NCBI GenBank assembly: GCA_947379975.1
Contig: CANCPF010000056.1
Span: 1 to 7,037, forward strand
Length of the DNA: 7,037 nt
Reading direction: 5' to 3'
DNA from: Methylophilaceae bacterium
Lineage (GTDB): Bacteria; Pseudomonadota; Gammaproteobacteria; Burkholderiales; Methylophilaceae
Under the pieces are notes generated by a model. That model had not been told where the DNA came from and did not search any database. It worked only from the letters and a program-made list of their open reading frames with translations. Every line of letters starts with the position of its first letter. Position 1 is the stretch's first letter. The position numbers were made by a program, and so were the translations under genes. Shown here one piece after another: positions 1-5,762 of the stretch.

Positions 1-17
1 TTGGAATACTTATTGCT
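1..17 (+). promoter_or_regulatory. Candidate sigma-54 (-24/-12) promoter for the TonB-dependent receptor
   Basis: The sequence TTGGAATACTTATTGCT has GG at 3-4 and GC at 15-16, exactly 10 bases apart as in sigma-54 promoters (consensus TGGCACG-N4-TTGCW). The -12 half TTGCT is a full match. The -24 half keeps TGG and the A but departs from consensus at three positions. The predicted transcription start is near base 28, leaving a leader of about 30 bases before the ATG. A competing sigma-70 reading is TTGCTA (13-18), 15 bases, TAGAAT (34-39), whose spacer is short. Activator sites would lie upstream of the window and cannot be seen. The sigma-54 activator gene just downstream raises the plausibility. 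Confidence 0.55.
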
Positions 18-47
18 AATTAATTGTGATGTTTAGAATAATAACTT

Positions 48-52
48 AGGAA
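48..52 (+). promoter_or_regulatory. Ribosome binding site of the TonB-dependent receptor
   Basis: AGGAA lies five bases before the ATG at 58. It supports that start, which also gives a complete signal peptide. Confidence 0.8.
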
Positions 53-57
53 ACGAC

Positions 58-2343
58 ATGCCAAAAACATTACAAGCAAATACTTTAAAGCCGAAGTTAA
101 TTTTAGTCGCAATTCTTGCGGCTTATGCAATGCCACAAATGGCGCTTGCTGAGAACAAGGCTGAAGCTTTGGAACTTAGTAAAATTGAGGTGGTTGGTAC
201 AACGCCTTTACCTAGTATTGGTACGCCGATTAATCAGGTGCCATCGAATGTGCAAACCGGTTCTTCTAAAGCATTTGACCAGCAACAATCCTTAGATTTG
301 TCTGAGTATCTTGATAATAATTTAGGCTCAGTAAATACTAGTAATAGTGTGGCAAACCCGTATCAGGCTGATGTACAGTTTCGTGGCTTTACTGCATCAC
401 CATTATTAGGTACACCACAAGGCCTTTCTGTTTACATGGATGGCGTACGTGTGAATGAAGTGTTTGGGGATATTGTTAATTGGGATTTAATTCCGGCAAA
501 TGCAATCGCTAACATTAACTTAATCCCGGGCTCTAATCCATTATTTGGCTTGAATACGTTAGGTGGTGCGCTTGCCGTACATACCAAAAGCGGCAGTGAG
601 TTTCCCGGCGTAAAATTGACCACTTATGGTGGTTCATGGGGGCGCCGTGCGTTTGAATTTGAAGCAGGCGGTGTGGATAAAGAAAAGAATCTTGATTACT
701 TTGTAGCAGGTAATTTCTTTAAAGAAAATGGCTGGCGCGAGCATTCATCCAGCGATGTAAAACAAATTTTTGGTAAAGTAGGCTGGCAAAATGATACGAG
801 TGATTTAGATTTATCATTAGCGTTGGCCGATACTATGATGGAAGGTACGCAGGCAGTGCCCTTGTCTACCTATAATAACCCTAAGCAAGCTTATACTTAT
901 CCAGATTCTATTGGTAATAAAATGGTGATGTTGGCGCTAAAAGGCAGTCACTTTTTGAGTGATGACAAGTTAGTCGCGGGTAATGTTTATTATCGTAAAA
1001 ATAAAAGTAGCGGCTTTAATAGTAACGCTAACAGCATTCTAGCAGGTGATTCTGTAAATGTATCTAGCAATACAGACCAAGACGGCTTTGGTGGTACTTT
1101 GCAATTAAGTTTGCTAGGAGATTTAATCGGTCATAAAAATCAATTTACTGTAGGTGTAAGTGCGGATTTTGGCCGTACTAATTTCACTAGTGATTCATTG
1201 CAAGCAAGTATCATTGGTCATGAAACAGTAACGGATACTACTTCTATTTCGGTCGGACAAGTTCGTTTAAACGCCAAAAATGATTACTATGGTTTGTATG
1301 CAACCGATACATTTTCTCTTAATGATCAATTACATTTGACACTTTCAGGTCGTTATAACGTTGCTAAAATAAACTTGTCCGGAATGAGTTCAGATCCAGC
1401 GCTTATACCTGTTGACTCAGATCTTTCTGGTAATCATCGTTACAGCCGCTTTAACCCTGCGATTGGTTTTAACTACAATCCAACAAAAACCATTGGTTTT
1501 TATGCAGGTTATAACGAAGGTATGCGCGCTGCGACACCTGTTGAGTTAAGCTGTGCGGATGAAGCTCGTCCATGTGCTTTACCCAATGCTTTTGCGGCTG
1601 ACCCACATTTAGAAATGGTGGTTGCCAAAACTTGGGAAGGTGGCGTAAGAGGTAAGCTTGCGGATAATGTTAACTGGAATATGGGTTTATATAACGCCGT
1701 AAGTAGCAATGACATTCAGTTTATTGCAAGCAATGCCACTGGTGGTTTTGGTTACTTTAAAAATGTAGGCGAGACGCGTAGACGTGGTTTAGAGATGGGC
1801 TTAAGTGGTAAGTTTGATGCGCTAACATTGTCAGCTAACTACGGTTTTGTCGATGCTACTTATCAATCTGACTTTGCTGTAGGTTCTCCTGCTAATAGCA
1901 ATGCTAATAATTTAGGGCAGATTTCAGTGACTAAAGGCGATAAAATTCCGGGTATTGCACAACACACATTCAAAATACGTGCGGCTTATGAAGTCATGCC
2001 TGCTTGGAATATTGGAACTAATGTGGTGTTAGCCGCGGGACAATATGCCCGTGGTGACGAAAATAACCAAGATGTTAATGGCAAAGTGCCAGGTTATGCC
2101 GTGATGCATCTTGATACGCATTACAGCTTAAATGAGACTTGGAAGTTGTTTGCTAAAGTGAATAATGTGTTTGATACCCGCTACGCTACCTTTGGTGTAC
2201 TTGGAGGTAATATTTATAATTTAGACGGTGCTGGCAGTCAAATCAATGAGCAATTCCGCTCTCCAGCTGCTCCACGCGCCGCATGGGTGGGTGTGAGTTA
2301 TGAGTTTGGTCGTGCTAAAAAAACAGCAGCAGATGTTGATTAG
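58..2343 (+). CDS. TonB-dependent outer-membrane receptor, substrate unknown
   Basis: This is a complete 761-residue receptor that should bind a scarce ligand at the cell surface and import it into the periplasm using TonB-ExbBD energy. Residues 1-31 form a signal peptide (basic start, hydrophobic core about 13-23, ALA before the predicted cut after Ala31). A TonB-box-like stretch (KIEVVG) lies at 42-47. The plug runs from about 55 to 180, with QFRGF near 107-111, a GLSVYMDGVRVNE segment at 122-134 and the LIPGSNPLFGLNTLGGAL segment at 155-172. The rest is a beta barrel ending in alternating aromatic strands near 740-751. Cys499 and Cys506 probably form a disulphide in an extracellular loop. 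About ten polar residues follow the last strand's YEFG, whereas many receptors end on the terminal aromatic residue. No siderophore or cobalamin synthesis or uptake genes flank it, so the ligand cannot be named. It is preceded by a sigma-54-like promoter and followed closely by a sigma-54 activator gene. Confidence 0.95.
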   Translation: MPKTLQANTLKPKLILVAILAAYAMPQMALAENKAEALELSKIEVVGTTPLPSIGTPINQVPSNVQTGSSKAFDQQQSLDLSEYLDNNLGSVNTSNSVANPYQADVQFRGFTASPLLGTPQGLSVYMDGVRVNEVFGDIVNWDLIPANAIANINLIPGSNPLFGLNTLGGALAVHTKSGSEFPGVKLTTYGGSWGRRAFEFEAGGVDKEKNLDYFVAGNFFKENGWREHSSSDVKQIFGKVGWQNDTSDLDLSLALADTMMEGTQAVPLSTYNNPKQAYTYPDSIGNKMVMLALKGSHFLSDDKLVAGNVYYRKNKSSGFNSNANSILAGDSVNVSSNTDQDGFGGTLQLSLLGDLIGHKNQFTVGVSADFGRTNFTSDSLQASIIGHETVTDTTSISVGQVRLNAKNDYYGLYATDTFSLNDQLHLTLSGRYNVAKINLSGMSSDPALIPVDSDLSGNHRYSRFNPAIGFNYNPTKTIGFYAGYNEGMRAATPVELSCADEARPCALPNAFAADPHLEMVVAKTWEGGVRGKLADNVNWNMGLYNAVSSNDIQFIASNATGGFGYFKNVGETRRRGLEMGLSGKFDALTLSANYGFVDATYQSDFAVGSPANSNANNLGQISVTKGDKIPGIAQHTFKIRAAYEVMPAWNIGTNVVLAAGQYARGDENNQDVNGKVPGYAVMHLDTHYSLNETWKLFAKVNNVFDTRYATFGVLGGNIYNLDGAGSQINEQFRSPAAPRAAWVGVSYEFGRAKKTAADVD

Positions 2344-2383
2344 GTTTTAGTAAATAATATAAAAAATCTCAAGTACACTTACT

Positions 2384-3817
2384 TTGTCATTAACAATCAC
2401 AACCTCAGATATGTATGCTAAGCCTCATCCTCTAGTATCAAAACTATTGATCGTTGAAGATGAAGTGTTGTTTGCTCGCGCGGTGATGCGTCGATTGCAG
2501 AAGGCCGGCTATGAGTGTGCGCATGTAGAGAGTTTGCAAGATGCACGGGCGATTACTAAGCAATTTTTACCCGATATAGTGCTATTAGATATGCGTTTGC
2601 CTGATGGGAATGGTTTGGATTTGTTGGCCGAGTTTGTGGCTAAAAATGCTGCAGTGATTGTGATGACTGCGCATGGTGAAATTAGTGATACGGTTAATGC
2701 TATTAAGCAAGGCGCAGTCGATTATCTGAAAAAGCCTATAGATCTTGAAGAGCTATTGTTGTCTGTACAAAAAGCTGAATCTGTCGCTGAACAAAGTAAT
2801 AGTTTGGGTTATTCTCGCCAACGTAATGCACATGCCATTGATGGTGTTGAAATGCTGGGTGAGAGTTCAGCCATGCAAAGCGTAAAAGCGCAAATTAAGC
2901 GAATTTCTCAGCTGGTGGCTAGCGATACCGTTGCGCCAACTGTGTTGATTAGTGGTGAAACTGGCACCGGTAAAGACGTCGCCGCGCGCTTGCTACATGC
3001 TTCATGCCAGACCAATAATCATTATAACGATAAGCCATTTGTACATATTGATTGCGCTTCATTACCGGCAGATTTAATGGAAAGTGAGCTGTTTGGTCAC
3101 GAGAAGGGCGCTTTTACTGGTGCGTTAACTACTCGTCCAGGTTTGATTGAGGCCGCAGAAGACGGCACACTTTTTTTAGATGAAGTTGGCGAGCTGCCTT
3201 TAGCTTTGCAGGCCAAACTGCTCAATGTGCTAGAGCGTAGAGTGGTACGTAGATTAGGCTCAACCAAAGAGCGCGCTGTACCAGCAAGATTTATCGCCGC
3301 GACGAATCGTGATTTACATGCAATGTCACAGTCCGGCAGTTTTAGGCAAGACCTTTATTACCGATTAAATGTCATGAGTATCGCTATGCCGCCATTGCGC
3401 GAGCGTGGCGAAGATGTTTTATTGCTCGCCAGTCATTTCGCAACACAAACAGCTAAGCGCTATGGTTTAGCTCGCCCGGCATTTTCTGCACAAGCCGTGG
3501 CCTTGATTAAGCATTATGCTTGGCCAGGAAATGTACGTGAGCTTAAACATCAAGTGAGTCGCGCCATGTTGTTGTGCCATGAGGGGCTGATAACCGAACT
3601 GGATTTAGCGCTGCCAAACGATAAAGATAGTGCACAATATGCCACGCAAGCGCATGCAAATGAAAATTCAGCGCTGACTTTAGAGGCGGCTGAGAAAGCA
3701 ATTTTGTTGCAGATGCTAGCAGAAACGCATGGCAATATCTCTGAAGCCGCGCGTAAATTAGGCATTACACGGATGACCATGCGCTACCGTATGGATAAAC
3801 ATCAAATTGCCCGTTGA
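2384..3817 (+). CDS. Sigma-54-dependent response regulator, NtrC family
   Basis: The protein is a phosphorylation-controlled activator that remodels sigma-54 RNA polymerase by ATP hydrolysis. Numbered from the TTG at 2384 (477 aa), the receiver spans about 20-130, with acidic residues Glu25/Asp26, phosphoacceptor Asp69, Thr95 and Lys117. The AAA+ domain spans about 157-395: Walker A GETGTGKD 191-198, sigma-54-contacting GAFTGA 242-247, Walker B LFLDE 263-267, ATNRD 306-310, the RQDLYYRLNV arginine-finger segment 321-330 and sensor II GNVREL 382-387. A Fis-type HTH occupies about 450-472. All key residues are present, so it should be active. The start is uncertain: neither TTG 2384 nor ATG 2411 (468 aa) has a Shine-Dalgarno sequence. 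ATG 2411 is attractive because it still precedes the whole receiver. The gap to the receptor gene is 40 or 67 bases with no terminator, suggesting co-transcription. No histidine kinase lies in the window, so signal and regulon are unknown. Confidence 0.95.
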   Translation: MSLTITTSDMYAKPHPLVSKLLIVEDEVLFARAVMRRLQKAGYECAHVESLQDARAITKQFLPDIVLLDMRLPDGNGLDLLAEFVAKNAAVIVMTAHGEISDTVNAIKQGAVDYLKKPIDLEELLLSVQKAESVAEQSNSLGYSRQRNAHAIDGVEMLGESSAMQSVKAQIKRISQLVASDTVAPTVLISGETGTGKDVAARLLHASCQTNNHYNDKPFVHIDCASLPADLMESELFGHEKGAFTGALTTRPGLIEAAEDGTLFLDEVGELPLALQAKLLNVLERRVVRRLGSTKERAVPARFIAATNRDLHAMSQSGSFRQDLYYRLNVMSIAMPPLRERGEDVLLLASHFATQTAKRYGLARPAFSAQAVALIKHYAWPGNVRELKHQVSRAMLLCHEGLITELDLALPNDKDSAQYATQAHANENSALTLEAAEKAILLQMLAETHGNISEAARKLGITRMTMRYRMDKHQIAR

Positions 3818-3828
3818 TTAAAGATTTT

Positions 3829-3845
3829 AATTGCAGGCTGTAATT
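3829..3845. repeat. 17-base inverted repeat downstream of the response regulator gene
   Basis: AATTGCAGGCTGTAATT has eight-base arms around one central base, with a single mismatch that would be a G-U pair in RNA. It lies 11 bases after the regulator's stop. As RNA it would make only a weak hairpin and lacks a proper T-run (TTAGTTTT follows), so a terminator is doubtful. Its 17-base dyad form resembles a regulator binding site. Confidence 0.4.
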
Positions 3846-3915
3846 TTAGTTTTCAACCTAATGCTTAATCCGGCACCAGTTCTATTCTATTTTCTATAAA
3901 AACCACTGTACACTT

Positions 3916-3931
3916 GTCATTCATCAATGAC
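3916..3931. repeat. Perfect inverted repeat upstream of purT, possible operator
   Basis: GTCATTCATCAATGAC has perfect six-base arms around a four-base centre, and T-G pairs could extend it by two. No T-run follows, so it is not an intrinsic terminator. It overlaps or abuts both promoter candidates for purT, which is where a repressor operator would sit. It does not resemble the E. coli PurR box. Confidence 0.4.
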
Positions 3932-3955
3932 GGCATAATCACTGCATGGTATTAT
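3927..3955 (+). promoter_or_regulatory. Candidate sigma-70 promoter for purT
   Basis: ATGACG (3927-3932, 4/6 to TTGACA) and TATTAT (3950-3955, 5/6 to TATAAT) are 17 bases apart. Initiation would fall near 3962, about 22 bases before the purT ATG. The -35 half lies inside the right arm of the inverted repeat at 3916-3931. This is a plausible but ordinary-strength match in AT-rich DNA. Confidence 0.4.
3931..3946 (+). promoter_or_regulatory. Weak sigma-54-like element upstream of purT
   Basis: CGGCATAATCACTGCA carries GG (3932-3933) and GC (3944-3945) with the correct 10-base spacing, GGCA in the -24 half and CTGCA in the -12 half. It deviates from consensus at four positions, and a housekeeping purine gene is an unusual sigma-54 target. 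It overlaps the sigma-70 candidate, and at most one is likely to be the main promoter. Confidence 0.2.
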
Positions 3956-3983
3956 TCAGCCAATTGAAAACTGAAAGAATATC

Positions 3984-5183
3984 ATGCAAATTGGAACCCC
4001 ATTAAGCGCTAATGCCACCCGCGTTATGTTGCTCGGCAGCGGTGAACTCGGCAAAGAAGTAATTATTGCGCTACAGCGCTTAGGCGTTGAAGTCATCGCC
4101 GTTGATCGCTATAAGAATGCGCCTGGCCACCAAGTTGCACATCGTGCTTACACCATTGATATGACTGACGATAAGGCCTTGCGTGATTTAATTGCCCTAG
4201 AAAAACCGCATTTAATTGTGCCAGAAATTGAAGCGCTTAACACCAATACTTTGGCTGACATTGAAGCGGCCGGCATTGCTACGGTGATTCCTACTGTTAA
4301 AGCTGTGCAATTGACCATGAACCGCGAGGGCATTCGTCGCTTAGCCGCAGAAGAACTTAATCTACCCACTTCACCTTATGCTTTCGCTAGAAGCGAAGCT
4401 GATTTACAAGCTGCAATTGATGCCGGCATTGGTTATCCATGCTTCATTAAACCGACTATGTCATCTTCTGGCAAAGGTCAATCACGCATTACAAATGCCA
4501 GCGAAGTTAAAACGGCTTGGGATTACGCGGCTACAGGCGGCCGAGTGAATCAAGGTGTGGTGATTGTAGAAGGCCAGATCGATTTTGATTATGAAATTAC
4601 CTTATTAACCGTGCGTGCGAAAAATGCCCAAGGTGAAATTCAAACCTACTTTTGTGAACCTATCGGCCATGTGCAAGAAAAAGGCGATTATGTTGAAAGT
4701 TGGCAGCCACAAGCCATGGCCGTTGCAGCGTTAGTGGAATCTAAACGTATTGCTAAAGCCGTCACTGATAGCTTAGGCGGTTTAGGTTTATTTGGTGTAG
4801 AGCTATTTATTAAGGGCGATCATGTGTGGTTTAGCGAAGTTAGCCCACGTCCACACGACACTGGTATGGTGACCATGTGCAGCCAACGTTTTAGTGAATT
4901 TGATCTACATGCACGTGCAATTTTAGGCTTGCCAGTAGACGTAAGCTTGCGTGAAGCAGGCGCAAGTGCGGTCATTTATGGTCAGCATGCATCACAGAAT
5001 TTAATATTTGATGGCGTTGATGCAGCTTTGGCCGTACCTAACAGCGATATTCGTTTATTTGGTAAACCAGAGTCTTTTGTTAAAAGACGTATGGGTGTTG
5101 CTTTGGCGACAGGTAAAAATATTACTGAAGCACGCGAACGTGCAAAATTAGCGGCTAGTTTGGTTAAACCTAAAGTTGCTTAG
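3984..5183 (+). CDS. purT: Formate-dependent phosphoribosylglycinamide formyltransferase (PurT)
   Basis: PurT is a cytosolic ATP-grasp enzyme that makes formyl-GAR from GAR, formate and ATP, the folate-independent version of the third step of purine synthesis. The 399 residues match the family length (E. coli about 392). The N-terminal GAR-binding part contains LLGSGELGKE at 16-25, AVDRY 39-43 and VPEIEAL 79-85. The ATP-grasp part has MNREGIRRLAAEE 112-124, Lys156, SSSGKGQ 160-166, VEGQIDFDYEITLL 195-208, GVELF 271-275 and SEVSPRPHDTGMV 284-296 with the metal-binding glutamates. The C-terminal part has RLFGKP 357-362 and RRMGVALA 368-375. Nothing essential is missing. A weak GAAAG site (3973-3977) precedes the ATG by six bases. 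The globin gene follows after 45 bases with no terminator, suggesting shared transcription. Direct use of formate would suit a one-carbon-metabolising host, but this is inference. Confidence 0.97.
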   Translation: MQIGTPLSANATRVMLLGSGELGKEVIIALQRLGVEVIAVDRYKNAPGHQVAHRAYTIDMTDDKALRDLIALEKPHLIVPEIEALNTNTLADIEAAGIATVIPTVKAVQLTMNREGIRRLAAEELNLPTSPYAFARSEADLQAAIDAGIGYPCFIKPTMSSSGKGQSRITNASEVKTAWDYAATGGRVNQGVVIVEGQIDFDYEITLLTVRAKNAQGEIQTYFCEPIGHVQEKGDYVESWQPQAMAVAALVESKRIAKAVTDSLGGLGLFGVELFIKGDHVWFSEVSPRPHDTGMVTMCSQRFSEFDLHARAILGLPVDVSLREAGASAVIYGQHASQNLIFDGVDAALAVPNSDIRLFGKPESFVKRRMGVALATGKNITEARERAKLAASLVKPKVA

Positions 5184-5228
5184 CTATTTGTTGGATGTCC
5201 CGCTTAAATTAGAATTGGTTGAAATAGT

Positions 5229-5648
5229 ATGCTGGATAAAATAGAAGAAGTTGGCAGCAGCAAAAGCACTTTTTTTGAGTTGCTTGGTGGCGATACAAAT
5301 GGCATTGAAAATATCCGTAATTTAGTCGAGACTTTCTATGACATTATGGATAGCGACCCTAAAGTTGTGACGCTGAGGGCGATGCATCAACCCGACTTAA
5401 CCGAAACACGTGAAAAATTATTCATGTTCTTATCGGGTTGGACAGGTGGGCCGCAGTTATACATAGAACGTTACGGCCACCCTATGCTTAGGCGTCGCCA
5501 CATGCCTTTTGCGATTGATGAATCGGCCCGCGATCAGTGGATGTATTGCATGATTAAGTCTATGCATCAACAGGGTTTTGATGATGCGCTAATGACCAAG
5601 CTGGCCGAGCAATTGTATGGCGTTGCTGACTTCATGCGTAATCAATAG
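5229..5648 (+). CDS. Group II truncated haemoglobin (trHbO-type)
   Basis: This is a small cytosolic haem protein, 139 residues, of the 2-over-2 globin fold. By residue pattern it has the distal Tyr37 (B10, in ETFYDIM), the group II stretch REKLFMFLSGWTGGPQLY at 61-78 with Trp71 (E15), the FGHP-like YGHP 82-85, proximal haem ligand His91 (F8, in RRRHMPF) and Trp104 (G8, in RDQWMYCM). Tyr B10 with Trp G8 is the usual distal pocket of group II proteins, which bind O2 very tightly and are linked to O2, NO, peroxide or redox chemistry. The exact role differs between species. The gene lies 45 bases after purT with only a weak Shine-Dalgarno-like GAAAT. A poor TTGTTG/TAGAAT pair in the gap would start transcription about seven bases before the ATG, so read-through from purT is more likely. 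A strong terminator follows. Confidence 0.93.
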   Translation: MLDKIEEVGSSKSTFFELLGGDTNGIENIRNLVETFYDIMDSDPKVVTLRAMHQPDLTETREKLFMFLSGWTGGPQLYIERYGHPMLRRRHMPFAIDESARDQWMYCMIKSMHQQGFDDALMTKLAEQLYGVADFMRNQ

Positions 5649-5667
5649 TTAGGTTTATTAAAATCTA

Positions 5668-5694
5668 CTTGTCGCAAAGTTCTTTAGCGACAAG
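5668..5694. repeat. Perfect 8-base inverted repeat (hairpin) after the globin gene
   Basis: CTTGTCGC (5668-5675) and GCGACAAG (5687-5694) are perfect complements around an 11-base loop that can pair a little further inside. It begins 20 bases after the globin stop and 13 bases before the main terminator. No T-run follows on the plus strand; on the minus strand TAGATTTTAA follows, so it might back up termination of rhlE. It could also protect the mRNA 3' end or bind a protein. Confidence 0.6.
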
Positions 5695-5706
5695 CATCAA
5701 AAATGC

Positions 5707-5735
5707 AAAAAGGGTTAGCTAAGCTAACCCTTTTT
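5707..5735. terminator. Bidirectional intrinsic terminator between the globin gene and rhlE
   Basis: This is a perfect 29-base dyad with 14-base arms around a single A. The arms include GGGTTAGCT and its complement, with five A on one side and five T on the other. In RNA the stem closes with a small loop and gives a T-run on both strands (TTTTTATATTT on plus). Its position between convergent genes, 58 bases after the globin stop and 27 before the rhlE stop, fits termination of both. Confidence 0.93.
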
Positions 5736-5762
5736 ATATTTAATCAACCTATGTCAAATAAA

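Noticed and set aside
432..623. Minus-strand open frame within the receptor gene
   Set aside because: It lies wholly inside a strongly supported coding region, has no recognisable domain and is a reading-frame shadow. The same applies to minus-strand frames at 1509-1715, 3550-3780 and 4148-4369 and plus-strand frames at 5980-6171 and 6391-6612.
3829..3853. Intrinsic terminator after the response regulator gene
   Set aside because: The RNA hairpin would be short and AU-rich, and the following TTAGTTTT is not a proper T-run. A regulatory dyad is at least as likely.
3863..3885. GGCAC followed by a T-rich stretch as a sigma-54 promoter upstream of purT
   Set aside because: The GC of the -12 half is missing at the required spacing, so only the -24 half resembles consensus.
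3914..3939. TTGTCA (3914-3919) with CATAAT (3934-3939) as a sigma-70 promoter
   Set aside because: Both hexamers look good but are only 14 bases apart, too short for normal sigma-70 recognition.
5188..5215. Separate sigma-70 promoter for the globin gene (TTGTTG, 16 bases, TAGAAT)
   Set aside because: The -35 matches only 3/6, and the start would leave about seven bases of leader with no room for a ribosome binding site.
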